From assembly GCF_002564005.1 (NCBI RefSeq), contig NZ_PDJG01000001.1:434001-498000 (forward strand): a stretch of DNA of 64,000 nt, read 5' to 3'. The translations under genes were made by a program, and so were the position numbers. Shown piece after piece: positions 46,712-54,839 of the stretch. Source of the stretch: Sanguibacter antarcticus. Its GTDB lineage: Bacteria > Actinomycetota > Actinomycetes > Actinomycetales > Cellulomonadaceae. The notes under the pieces are model-generated. The model did not search any database and had not been told where the DNA came from. It saw only the letters and a program-made list of their open reading frames with translations. How positions within the stretch are numbered: the stretch's first letter is position 1; every line of letters starts with the position of its first letter.

Positions 46712-49492
46712 CTAGCGTGCGGCCTTGCGGCTCTTCCTCGAGCTTGCCTGGACGTCCTCGGCGGGTGTCGTCTCAGCAGCCTCGGCCGAGCCTTCGGCGC
46801 CGGTCTCGATCGCGGCTTCGACGACGGCGGTGCGACCCGCACGGACCTCGGCGAACGACGTCCCGTAGTACGCGGCCTCCATGATCGTCTTCATGTCCTC
46901 GAGCATCGGCATGCGCGGGTTCGCCGGCGCGCACTGGTCCTCGTAGGCGCCCATGGCGAGCTTGTCGAGGCGACCGATGAAGTCTTCCTCAGCGACGCCC
47001 TGTGCCTGGAAGGAGCGCGGCATGCTCAGCTTGTCGCGCAGCTGCTCGACGGCCCGTGCATAGGACTCGACGCCCTCGGCAGGGGTGGCTGCTGGCAGAC
47101 CGAGGTGCTGGGCGATCTGCTGGAAGCGCTCGGGAGCCACGTAGTACTCGTACTTCGGCCAGCTGGTGAGCTTGGTCGGCACGGTTCCGTTGTAGCGGAT
47201 GACGTGCGGCAGGTACGTCGCGTTGGTCCGGCCGTGGATGAGGTGGAACTCGGCGCCCGTGACGTGGGCCATCGCGTGCGCGATCCCGAGGAACGCGTTG
47301 CCGAAGGCCATGCCCGCGATGGACGCCGCGTTGTGCATCTTCTCGCGTGCCTTGACGACCGAGTCTTTCGAGTTGCCGGGGCCGCCGACGACAGACTCTT
47401 CGATGTTCTCGAAGATGAGCTTGATCGCGTGCAAGCACAGGCCGTCGGTGAAGTCGTTCGCGTAGACGGACACGTACGCCTCGGTCGCGTGGGTGAGCGC
47501 GTCGAAGCCGGAGTCTGCTGCGAGGAAGGACGGCATCATCGCGGTCAGGGCCGGGTCGACGATCGCGACGGTGGGCGTGAGCGCGTAGTCGGCGAGCGGG
47601 TACTTCTTGCCGCTGACCGGGTCGCTGATGACTGCGAACGGGGTCATCTCAGATCCGGTGCCCGACGTCGTCGGGATGCAGACGAGGCTGGCCTTCTCGC
47701 CGAGGTCGGGGAACTTGAAGGCACGCTTGCGGACGTCGAAGAACTTCTCCTTCATGTCCGCGAACTCGATCTCGGGGTGCTCGTAGAGGAGCCACATGAC
47801 CTTCGCAGCATCCATGGGGGAGCCGCCGCCGAGCGCGATGATGGTGTCCGGGTTGAAGTGGCGCATCTCTTCTGCGCCCTTCTGGACCGAGTCCACCGTG
47901 GGCTCGGGGAGGATGTCGTCGATGATCTGGAGCGCGACGCGCTCTCCACGACGGTTGAGCACGTCGAGGATCTTGTCGACGAAGCCGAGGCGCGTCATCG
48001 TGGAGTCGGTGACGATCGTGACCCGGCTGATGCCGTGCATGTCCGCGAGGTAGCGGATGGCGTTCGGCTCGAAGTATGTCTTGGCGGGAACCTTGAACCA
48101 CTGCAAGTTGTTGTTCCTCCGGCCGATGCGCTTGATGTTGACGAGGTTGACGGCTGAGACGTTGTTGGAGACCGAGTTGTGGCCGTAGGAGCCGCAGCCG
48201 AGCGTCAGCGAGGGGATGAAGGCGTTGTAGATGTCACCGATGCCACCGAGCGAGCTCGGCGCGTTGGTGATGATCCGGACAGCCTTGACCCGGGAGCCGA
48301 ACTCCTCGATGATCGCTGCGTCTTCGGAGTGGATCGAGCCCGAGTGGCCGAGGCCGTCGAACTCCACCATCTGCTCGGAGAGCGAGATGCCGTGCTCGGC
48401 GTCGTCGGCCCGCAGGACGGCGAGGACGGGGGCGAGCTTCTCACGGGTGAGGGGCTCGTGAGGGCCGACTCCGGAGACCTCGACGAGGATGATCGACGTC
48501 TCGTCGGGAACCGTGAAGCCGGCGTTCTGTGCGATCCACGCGGGGGACTGGCCGACGACCGAGGCGTTGAGCTTCGCTCCGCCGCAGTTCTCCGACCCTG
48601 CCTGGACTCCGAAGATGAACTCCTCGAGGAGTGCCTTCTCGGCGGCGTTCGCCCGGTAGGCGTGGAGGATGTCGAACTCGGCCATGGCCTCGTCGTAGAT
48701 CGGGGCGTCGAGGATGACTGCCTGCTCGGACGCGCAGACCATGCCGTTGTCGAAGGACTTGGACAGGACCACGTCGTTGACGGCGCGCTTGAGCTTGGCG
48801 CTGCGCTCGATGAAGGCGGGGACGTTACCGGCGCCGACGCCCAGGGCGGGCTTGCCGCACGAGTAGGCGGCGCGGACCATGGCGTTGCCGCCCGTGGCGA
48901 GGATGAGCGAGACGCCCGGGTGGTTCATGAGGAGGTTCGTGGCCTCGAGGGAGGGCGTCGACACCCACTGGATGCAGTTCTTGGGGGCTCCGGCGGCGAT
49001 GGCAGCGTCGCGGACCACCTTGGCGGCGGCGACGGAGCAGCCCTGCGCGGAGGGGTGGAAGCCGAAGACGATCGGGTTGCGGGTCTTGAGCGCGATGAGC
49101 GCCTTGAAGATCGCGGTGGAGGTCGGGTTGGTGACCGGGGTGACGCCGCAGATGACTCCGACCGGCTCGGCGATCTCGGTGATGCCGGTGATCTCGTCGC
49201 GGCTGATGATGCCGACGGTCTTGAGCTTGAGCATCGAGTTGGTGACGTGCTCGCACGCGAAGATGTTCTTCACGGCCTTGTCTTCGAAGGTGCCTCGCTT
49301 GGTCTCTTCGACAGCGTGGACGGCGAGTGCGCCGTGCTGGTTGAGAGCAGCGACCGACGCCTTCTTGACGATCTGATCGATCTGTTCCTGCGTGAACGCG
49401 GCGTACTCGGCCAGCGCTTCCTGCGCCCCGGCGACCAGGACGTCGATCTGTGTGGAGATCGACGCGCTCACTGGTGTGTCGGTCATGGTCAT
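46712..49492 (-). CDS. adhE: Bifunctional aldehyde-alcohol dehydrogenase AdhE
   Basis: A 926-residue fusion. The N-terminal acetyl-CoA-reducing aldehyde dehydrogenase has Cys nucleophile C253 (DNGMVCASEQ). The C-terminal iron-dependent alcohol dehydrogenase has IIALGGGSPMDAAK, DSGFDALTHATEAYV and AHAMAHVTGAEFHLIHG (Fe ligands). It converts acetyl-CoA to ethanol with 2 NADH and forms spirosomes. The last ~45 residues are an Ala/Glu/Ser-rich tail ending SSRKSRKAAR, longer than in most AdhE. ATG 49492 has AAGGGG upstream. A Rex-like operator lies 58 bp upstream. Confidence 0.95.
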   Translation of the reverse strand: MTMTDTPVSASISTQIDVLVAGAQEALAEYAAFTQEQIDQIVKKASVAALNQHGALAVHAVEETKRGTFEDKAVKNIFACEHVTNSMLKLKTVGIISRDEITGITEIAEPVGVICGVTPVTNPTSTAIFKALIALKTRNPIVFGFHPSAQGCSVAAAKVVRDAAIAAGAPKNCIQWVSTPSLEATNLLMNHPGVSLILATGGNAMVRAAYSCGKPALGVGAGNVPAFIERSAKLKRAVNDVVLSKSFDNGMVCASEQAVILDAPIYDEAMAEFDILHAYRANAAEKALLEEFIFGVQAGSENCGGAKLNASVVGQSPAWIAQNAGFTVPDETSIILVEVSGVGPHEPLTREKLAPVLAVLRADDAEHGISLSEQMVEFDGLGHSGSIHSEDAAIIEEFGSRVKAVRIITNAPSSLGGIGDIYNAFIPSLTLGCGSYGHNSVSNNVSAVNLVNIKRIGRRNNNLQWFKVPAKTYFEPNAIRYLADMHGISRVTIVTDSTMTRLGFVDKILDVLNRRGERVALQIIDDILPEPTVDSVQKGAEEMRHFNPDTIIALGGGSPMDAAKVMWLLYEHPEIEFADMKEKFFDVRKRAFKFPDLGEKASLVCIPTTSGTGSEMTPFAVISDPVSGKKYPLADYALTPTVAIVDPALTAMMPSFLAADSGFDALTHATEAYVSVYANDFTDGLCLHAIKLIFENIEESVVGGPGNSKDSVVKAREKMHNAASIAGMAFGNAFLGIAHAMAHVTGAEFHLIHGRTNATYLPHVIRYNGTVPTKLTSWPKYEYYVAPERFQQIAQHLGLPAATPAEGVESYARAVEQLRDKLSMPRSFQAQGVAEEDFIGRLDKLAMGAYEDQCAPANPRMPMLEDMKTIMEAAYYGTSFAEVRAGRTAVVEAAIETGAEGSAEAAETTPAEDVQASSRKSRKAAR

Positions 49493-49516
49493 TGTGTCCC
49501 CTTGCGTAGCGGTCCG

Positions 49517-49542
49517 TGTGAGATCTTTGTCTTGGTCTCACA
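49517..49542 (-). promoter_or_regulatory. Spaced palindrome TGTGAGA-N12-TCTCACA upstream of adhE
   Basis: Two perfect 7-bp half-sites 12 bases apart in the adhE leader. The spacing (TGTGA-N16-TCACA) is longer than for a CRP box (N6). The same heptamers occur upstream of the M15 gene in the opposite arrangement. Confidence 0.45.
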
Positions 49543-49549
49543 GTAGACG

Positions 49550-49567
49550 TTGTAACCCAGGTCACAT
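49550..49567 (-). promoter_or_regulatory. Candidate Rex (redox) operator upstream of adhE
   Basis: TTGTAACCCAGGTCACAT matches the 18-bp shape of a Rex site (TTGTGAA-N4-TTCACAA), with half-sites TGTAAC and TGTGAC. adhE is a classic Rex target, derepressed when NADH is high. No rex gene is in this window. Confidence 0.5.
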
Positions 49568-49694
49568 GCGCCAAAGGTCCCATGTTTTCGACCTCACGAA
49601 TCCTCTCCGTCGGACGTCTACAGATCAGGGCGACGAACCGGCACAGACGCCTGCCCGACGACCACGCTCACGGACACGGACGGATCGAGAGACG

Positions 49695-50192
49695 ATGAAG
49701 ACGTTCACGGTGATCAGCTCGCCGCTCGGCGATCTGACGGCTGTCGCGACGGACGGCACGCTCAGCGCGCTGTACATGACGGACGCGGTCCACCGGCCGT
49801 CGGACGCATCCTTCGGGGAGGCGACGGAGGCAGGATTTGCGCTGCTGCGCGAAGAGATCACCCGGTACTTCGCGGGGGAGCTGCGCACCTTCACCGTCGA
49901 GACCGCCGCCGCAGGCACCCCGTTCCAGCTCCGGGTCTGGGCGGCGCTCGCGCGGATCCCGTACGGCCAGACCCGGTCGTACGCCGAGATCGCGCACGAC
50001 CTCGGCGATCCCCGGACGGTCCGGGCCGTGGGCGCCGCGAACGGTCGGAACCCGCTGAGCATCGTCGTGCCGTGCCACCGCGTCGTCGGGGCTGACGGAT
50101 CGCTCGTCGGCTTTGCCGGCGGTATCGAGCGCAAGCGCGCTCTCCTCGACCTGGAGAACCCCGCTCACGGCCGGTCAGGGGTGCTCTTCTGA
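49695..50192 (+). CDS. ogt: Methylated-DNA-[protein]-cysteine S-methyltransferase (MGMT/Ogt)
   Basis: A 165-residue suicide alkyltransferase that removes O6-alkyl groups from guanine. The N-terminal RNase H-like domain is followed by PFQLRVWAALARIPYGQTRSY (DNA-binding HTH) and IVVPCHRVVG with acceptor C127. ATG 49695 has GAGAG upstream. It is first in a four-gene operon with an ECF sigma factor, a second MGMT and an AlkA-like glycosylase, and diverges from adhE. Confidence 0.94.
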   Translation: MKTFTVISSPLGDLTAVATDGTLSALYMTDAVHRPSDASFGEATEAGFALLREEITRYFAGELRTFTVETAAAGTPFQLRVWAALARIPYGQTRSYAEIAHDLGDPRTVRAVGAANGRNPLSIVVPCHRVVGADGSLVGFAGGIERKRALLDLENPAHGRSGVLF

Positions 50193-50220
50193 TGGTCGTC
50201 CGGCGACGGTCCGGTGCCCG

Positions 50221-50721
50221 GTGAGCACAGCGAGCCTGCCCCCCTTCGACGCCGTCGTGCGACAGCACGGCGCTGCCGTGCTGCGCCTGTGCAGGACGGT
50301 CGCGGGCGTGCACGATGCCGAGGACGTGTGGTCCGAGACGTTCCTCGCAGCGCTGCGGGCCTACCCCGCGCTCCCGGCTGACACCAACGTCGAGGCCTGG
50401 CTCGTGACGATCGCTCGACGCAAGTCGATCGACGCGCTGCGCGCTGCCGGGAGACGCCCGGTCCCGGTCGAGACGGTGCCGGAACGCGGTGCGCACGAAG
50501 CGACGGGGGACCCGGACCTCGTGACCGCGGTCGCTGCGTTGCCGCTCCGACAGCGGGAGGCGATCGCCTTCCACTACCTCGTCGGGCTGCCCTACGCCCA
50601 GGTCGCCGAGATCGTCGGCGGCTCGGAGCCCGCGGCCCGCCGGGCCGCCGCAGACGGGATGAAGGCGTTGCGCCGGACCTACCGACCCGCGCTCGAACCC
50701 TCTGGAGGGGGATCGCGATGA
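50221..50721 (+). CDS. ECF-type RNA polymerase sigma factor
   Basis: A 166-residue ECF sigma factor. Region 2 has HGAAVLRLCRTVAGVHDAEDVWSETFLAAL and VEAWLVTIARRKSIDALR. Region 4 has LPLRQREAIAFHYLVGLPYAQVAEI. There is no separate anti-sigma gene: the next gene, overlapping by four bases, is an alkyltransferase with an extra N-terminal segment. GTG 50221 was chosen; the upstream reading would overlap ogt. Confidence 0.88.
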   Translation: MSTASLPPFDAVVRQHGAAVLRLCRTVAGVHDAEDVWSETFLAALRAYPALPADTNVEAWLVTIARRKSIDALRAAGRRPVPVETVPERGAHEATGDPDLVTAVAALPLRQREAIAFHYLVGLPYAQVAEIVGGSEPAARRAAADGMKALRRTYRPALEPSGGGSR

Positions 50722-51353
50722 CGAACGACAGCCTGCCGACCTTTCCTGACGCGACGGCCTCGAGCCTCCTGGAGACGCTGGGAGCCGCGGACGACGACGC
50801 ATCGACCCGTCTCGCCGCACGCCTCGCCGCGGCCGCGGCAGACGAGGACCTCCTCGACATCGCCTACCGGACCCTCGACACCCCCGTGGGTCAGCTCGTC
50901 CTCGCGGCCACGACCGAGGGTCTCGTTCGTGTCGCGTTCGCCTCCGAGGGCCTCGAGGCCGTGCTCAGCACCCTCGCGCTGCGCATCAGCCCGCGCGTGC
51001 TCTACGCACCGGCGCGGCTCGACGCGACCGCGACGGAGCTCGACGAATATTTCGCCGGGCGCCGCCGCACCTTCGACGTCCCTCTCGACCTCCGTCTGGC
51101 TGTGGGCTTCCGGCGTGACGTCGTCACGGCGCTGCCGACGATCGCCTACGGGAGCACGGCGAGCTACGCCGCCGTCGCCGCACGTGCCGGGAGCCCGCGC
51201 GCCACCCGGGCGGTGGGGACAGCGTGCGCGCGCAACCCCCTCCCGCTGGTTCTGCCCTGCCACCGCGTCGTCCGCACGGACGGTGGCCTCGGCCAGTACG
51301 CCGGGGGTGCTGCGACGAAGGCGTGGCTCCTCGACCTCGAGCGCGGTCGATGA
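50718..51353 (+). CDS. Second MGMT-type alkyltransferase with N-terminal extension
   Basis: 211 residues. Residues 1-47 form an acidic, probably helical extension absent from ordinary MGMT. The rest is a full MGMT: TPVGQLVLAATTEGLVRVAF, the HTH region AYGSTASYAAVAARAG, and LVLPCHRVVRTDGG with acceptor C181. It should repair O6-alkylguanine or phosphotriesters. The extension could hold the ECF sigma factor encoded just upstream (ATGA overlap), so alkylation might release it; this is inference. Confidence 0.88.
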   Translation: MTNDSLPTFPDATASSLLETLGAADDDASTRLAARLAAAAADEDLLDIAYRTLDTPVGQLVLAATTEGLVRVAFASEGLEAVLSTLALRISPRVLYAPARLDATATELDEYFAGRRRTFDVPLDLRLAVGFRRDVVTALPTIAYGSTASYAAVAARAGSPRATRAVGTACARNPLPLVLPCHRVVRTDGGLGQYAGGAATKAWLLDLERGR

Positions 51354-52162
51354 GCGCGACGCTGGACGTGCCCTGCACGCTGCCCCTCACGCTCGAGCCC
51401 TTGCTGCGGACCATCGCCGCTCATGCGGTCCCAGGTCTCGAGACCTGCGACGTCGAGGGGCGGACGCACTCGAAGGTCGTGCACGACGGGGAGGTGGGCC
51501 TCGCCGCGGCGTGGGACACCCCTGGTGCGGTGACGCTGAGCGCGACCGGACGGGCCGGCCCCGTCGAGGTCACCGGCGATCTCGTGCGTCTCGCCCGCCG
51601 ATGGCTCGACCTCGACCGCGACGTCGCCGCCGTCGACACCCGCCTCGCGGAGTCCGAGCTGCTCCGGCCGCTCGTCGCCGCGCGGCCGGGGCTGCGGGTG
51701 CTCGGGACGGACGCTCCGGCCGGGCTGCGGGCGTTCCCTCGTCCCGCGGTGCTCGCAGGCACGGACGCTGAGGAGCTGCGCGCGCTCGTCGGCCTGACGC
51801 GGGCGCGGGCCGCCACGGTCGTGGGCCTTGCGCGTGCCGTGACGGACGGCGTCGTGCTGCTCACCTCGACGGATCCCCGAGAGGTGAGGGCTGCGCTCCT
51901 CGGCCTGCCGGGTGTCGGCCCCTGGACCGCCGACTATCTCGCGCTCCGGGCACTCGGCGACCACGACGCCTACCCTGCCGACGACCTCGTGCTCAAGCGC
52001 GCTCTCGGGGTACGGAGCGGGCGGGAGGCCTCCGCGCTGAGTCGAGACTGGGCGCCGTGGCGTGCCTACGCCGTGACGCACCTGTGGACGCAGGCCGTCT
52101 ACGGAGACGCTCGCCCCGCGATGACGAAGGCTCGGTCTCCCTGGCGGGAGCCCGAGCCTTGA
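51350..52162 (+). CDS. AlkA-like DNA-3-methyladenine glycosylase with internal deletion
   Basis: A 270-residue protein with E. coli AlkA layout. The N-terminal domain ends AARPGLRVLG. The C-terminal helix-hairpin-helix is GLPGVGPWTADYLALRALG (residues 186-204), with catalytic D212 in PADDLVLK. Between them, about 35 residues are missing (the VDAFEQGVRAILGQLVS region of E. coli), which carry the DNA wedge Leu125. The reading frame is intact. It might be inactive or altered in specificity. The start overlaps the MGMT stop (ATGA), and the stop abuts the tRNA gene. Confidence 0.85.
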   Translation: MSATLDVPCTLPLTLEPLLRTIAAHAVPGLETCDVEGRTHSKVVHDGEVGLAAAWDTPGAVTLSATGRAGPVEVTGDLVRLARRWLDLDRDVAAVDTRLAESELLRPLVAARPGLRVLGTDAPAGLRAFPRPAVLAGTDAEELRALVGLTRARAATVVGLARAVTDGVVLLTSTDPREVRAALLGLPGVGPWTADYLALRALGDHDAYPADDLVLKRALGVRSGREASALSRDWAPWRAYAVTHLWTQAVYGDARPAMTKARSPWREPEP

Positions 52163-52238
52163 TGGTGCCCTCGATAGGATTCGAACCTACGACCTTCTGC
52201 TCCGGAGGCAGACGCTCTATCCCCTGAGCTACGAGGGC
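52163..52238 (-). tRNA. tRNA-Arg (anticodon CCG)
   Basis: The 76-nt minus-strand sequence begins GCCCTCGTAGCTCAG and folds into a full cloverleaf. The anticodon loop is CTCCGGA (anticodon CCG, reading CGG codons), the T-arm is GGTTCGAATCC, and the acceptor pairs perfectly. The 3' CCA is encoded and its last base directly follows the alkA stop. ACATTA (TAATGT on the minus strand) at 52292-52297 could be the -10. Confidence 0.97.
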
Positions 52239-52366
52239 GGGGACCGTGGCCGGAACCGACGCGCGGGCGTCGTCCGGATCAGGCATGGAGCACATTACCA
52301 GCCTTGGGCGACGGAGTTGGCGCGCCGCGCTCGCGTCGACCGCGAGAGGCGCGACTGAGCGACCGC

Positions 52367-53032
52367 TCAGGCGACGGGATCGCCGATGTATGTTCCGAGG
52401 TAGGACGTGATCTCGCCCATGGCTCGACGAGCGTCCCCGTCAGCGATCGCCTCGATGAGGGCGTCGTGGTCGTCCTCGGACCGGGTGTGCACGAGCCCGA
52501 CGACGTTCGTGCGGATGTTCGCTCCGATCGCGTCGATGAGGTTCTCGTAGAGCGACAGGAGCACAGGGTTGCCGGCGGCTGCCGCGATGGCACGGTGCAG
52601 CGCGAGGTCGGACGCGACCATCGCGTCGACGTCTCCGCTCCCGAACGCCTCTTGCCGGTCGGCGTTGAGCGTCCGCAGGATGAGGACGTCTTCGGCGGTG
52701 CGACGGCTGGCTGCGAGCCGGGCAGCCTCGACCTCGAGGCTGCGGCGCACCTCGAGGATGTGGACGTGCGTGGCGTCGGCGATCTGGCGCCCCATGACTA
52801 CCGTCAGCTCGGAGTCGGACAGGACGTAGGTGCCCGAGCCCTGGCGACGGACGAGGAGCCCGGCATGGACGAGGGACTGGACCGCCTCGCGCACGGTGTT
52901 ACGCCCGACACCGAGCAGCGCTGTCAGCGCGGGCTCTGTGGGGATACGGCTCCCGACAGGCCAGTCGCCTGAGGTGATGTGGCGGCGGATCTCGTCGACT
53001 GCTCGGTCGATGAGTCCTGATCTGTCGTTCAT
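52367..53032 (-). CDS. GntR/FadR-family transcriptional regulator
   Basis: 221 residues. The N-terminal winged HTH has IRRHITSGDWPVGSRIPTEPALT and GVGRNTVREAVQSLVHAGLLVRRQGSGTYV. The C-terminal FCD effector domain (residues 78-215) shows VDAMVASDLALHRAIAAAAGN. FCD regulators respond to small organic acids; the ligand is unknown. No metabolic target gene lies next to it, so it may act elsewhere. Confidence 0.9.
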   Translation of the reverse strand: MNDRSGLIDRAVDEIRRHITSGDWPVGSRIPTEPALTALLGVGRNTVREAVQSLVHAGLLVRRQGSGTYVLSDSELTVVMGRQIADATHVHILEVRRSLEVEAARLAASRRTAEDVLILRTLNADRQEAFGSGDVDAMVASDLALHRAIAAAAGNPVLLSLYENLIDAIGANIRTNVVGLVHTRSEDDHDALIEAIADGDARRAMGEITSYLGTYIGDPVA

Positions 53033-53132
53033 CCGATGACGTCTCTCAGCTCGATGGAGCGGTGCGCCCGCGTCCGTGCGTTCCCCGGCACCCTACTCGG
53101 TGACCTCCGACACCGAGGAGGCGCGTAGTCGG

Positions 53133-53144
53133 TAGGATCGTGGG
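53133..53144 (+). promoter_or_regulatory. Putative -10 element for leaderless argS
   Basis: TAGGAT (53133-53138) ends six bases before the argS GTG. No ribosome binding site is present, so transcription may start at the initiation codon. Confidence 0.45.
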
Positions 53145-54839
53145 GTGACCCCCACCGAGCTCTCCGACGCCCTTCGCGCTGCCCTGACCGCTGCCCACGC
53201 CGAGGGCACGCTCGCCCTCGACCCGGCCGAGATCCCCAGCCTGGTCCACGTCGAACGACCTCGTCAGCGCGAGCACGGCGACTGGGCCACGAACGTGGCG
53301 CTCCAGCTGGCGAAGAAGGCAGGCATGTCTCCACGGGCGCTCGCCGACGACCTCGCACGGCGACTCGCGGCCACGCCGGGGATCAAGAGCGTCGACGTCG
53401 CCGGTCCGGGATTCCTCAACATCACGCTCGACGCGGCGACGGCCGGCGAGCTCGCGCGCACCATCCTTCGGGAGGGGGCCGCCTACGGCCGCGGCCAGGT
53501 CGAGGCGGGCAAGAAGATCAACCTCGAGTTCGTCTCGGCCAACCCCACGGGCCCCATCCACATCGGTGGTGTGCGGTGGGCCGCGGTCGGCGACTCGCTC
53601 GCCCGAGTCCTCGAAGCAGCGGGTGCTGAGGTGACCCGGGAGTACTACTTCAACGACCACGGCGCCCAGATCGACCGCTTCTCGCGCTCGCTGCTCGCCC
53701 GTGCAAAGGGTGAGGACGCTCCTGAAGACGGCTACGGAGGCCAGTACATCCAGGAGATCGCCGACGCCGTCCGTGCCCAGGTGGCGGCAGCAGGTGACCC
53801 CGACCCCCTCACGCTTCCCGACGCGGAGGCGCAGGAGGCCTTCCGGGCGATCGGGGTCGACCGGATGTTCACCGAGATCAAGGACGCGCTCCACGGCTTC
53901 GGTGTCGACTTCGACGTCTACTTCCACGAGGACACGCTCCACGAGTCCGGCGCGGTGGACCGTGCTGTCGCTCGGCTGCGCGACGCCGGCCACATCTTCG
54001 AGTCCGACGGTGCCACCTGGCTGCGGACCACCGACTTCGGCGACGACAAGGACCGCGTCGTCATCAAGTCGGACGGCGAGGCCGCCTATATCGCCGGCGA
54101 CATCGCGTACTACCTCGACAAGCGGGAGCGCGGGTTCGACGACGTCATCATCATGCTCGGCGCCGACCACCACGGGTACGTCGGGCGGATGATGGCCGTC
54201 TGCGCAGCCTTCGGCGACCAGCCCGGGAAGAACCTGCAGATCCTCATCGGTCAGATGGTCAACCTGCTCAAGGAGGGCCAGCCGCTGCGGATGAGCAAGC
54301 GTGCAGGCAACGTCGTGACGCTCGAGGACCTCGTCGACGCCGTGGGCGTCGACGCGGCGCGCTACTCGCTCGTCCGCTCGTCCGCAGACTCGACGATCGA
54401 CCTCGACCTCGACCTGCTGGCCCGCGCCACGAACGAGAACCCGGTCTTCTATGTCCAGTACGCGCACGCGCGGACGGCGAACGTCGCGCGCAACGCGGCC
54501 GACCACGGCGTGCTCCGCCAGGACAGCAGCGGGGCCGACACGTTCGACCCGTCGTTGCTCACGGCCGAGACCGAGTCGTCCCTCCTCGGCTCGCTCACCG
54601 AGTTTCCCCGGGTGGTCGCGCAGGCTGCCGAGCTACGCGAGCCGCACCGGGTCGCACGGTACCTCGAGGCCCTCGCCGGCGACTATCACAAGTGGTACGC
54701 GGAGTGCCGGGTCACGCCCGTCGGCGACGAAGAGGTCACGGACGTCCACCGGACACGCCTGTGGCTCAACGACGCGACCCGCCAGGTGCTCGCCAACGGT
54801 CTCGCCCTCCTGGGCGTGAACGCCCCGGAGCGGATGTGA
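53145..54839 (+). CDS. argS: Arginyl-tRNA synthetase
   Basis: A 564-residue class I synthetase that charges tRNA-Arg. An N-terminal additional domain is followed by the HIGH motif ([13 protein letters not shown], near residue 135), the catalytic Rossmann fold ([14 protein letters not shown]), the KMSKS-like loop ([10 protein letters not shown]) and the DALR anticodon-binding domain. GTG 53145 appears leaderless. The gene begins a cluster argS-lysA-hom-thrB in standard actinobacterial order, overlapping lysA (GTGA). A tRNA-Arg gene lies nearby. Confidence 0.97.
   Translation: MTPTELSDALRAALTAAHAEGTLALDPAEIPSLVHVERPRQREHGDWATNVALQLAKKAGMSPRALADDLARRLAATPGIKSVDVAGPGFLNITLDAATAGELARTILREGAAYGRGQVEAGKKINLEFVSANPTGPIHIGGVRWAAVGDSLARVLEAAGAEVTREYYFNDHGAQIDRFSRSLLARAKGEDAPEDGYGGQYIQEIADAVRAQVAAAGDPDPLTLPDAEAQEAFRAIGVDRMFTEIKDALHGFGVDFDVYFHEDTLHESGAVDRAVARLRDAGHIFESDGATWLRTTDFGDDKDRVVIKSDGEAAYIAGDIAYYLDKRERGFDDVIIMLGADHHGYVGRMMAVCAAFGDQPGKNLQILIGQMVNLLKEGQPLRMSKRAGNVVTLEDLVDAVGVDAARYSLVRSSADSTIDLDLDLLARATNENPVFYVQYAHARTANVARNAADHGVLRQDSSGADTFDPSLLTAETESSLLGSLTEFPRVVAQAAELREPHRVARYLEALAGDYHKWYAECRVTPVGDEEVTDVHRTRLWLNDATRQVLANGLALLGVNAPERM

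Noticed and set aside
52163..52238. tRNA-Arg gene as a possible integration site for a mobile element
   Set aside because: There is no integrase, no second att-like copy of the tRNA end within the window, and flanking genes are chromosomal housekeeping types.
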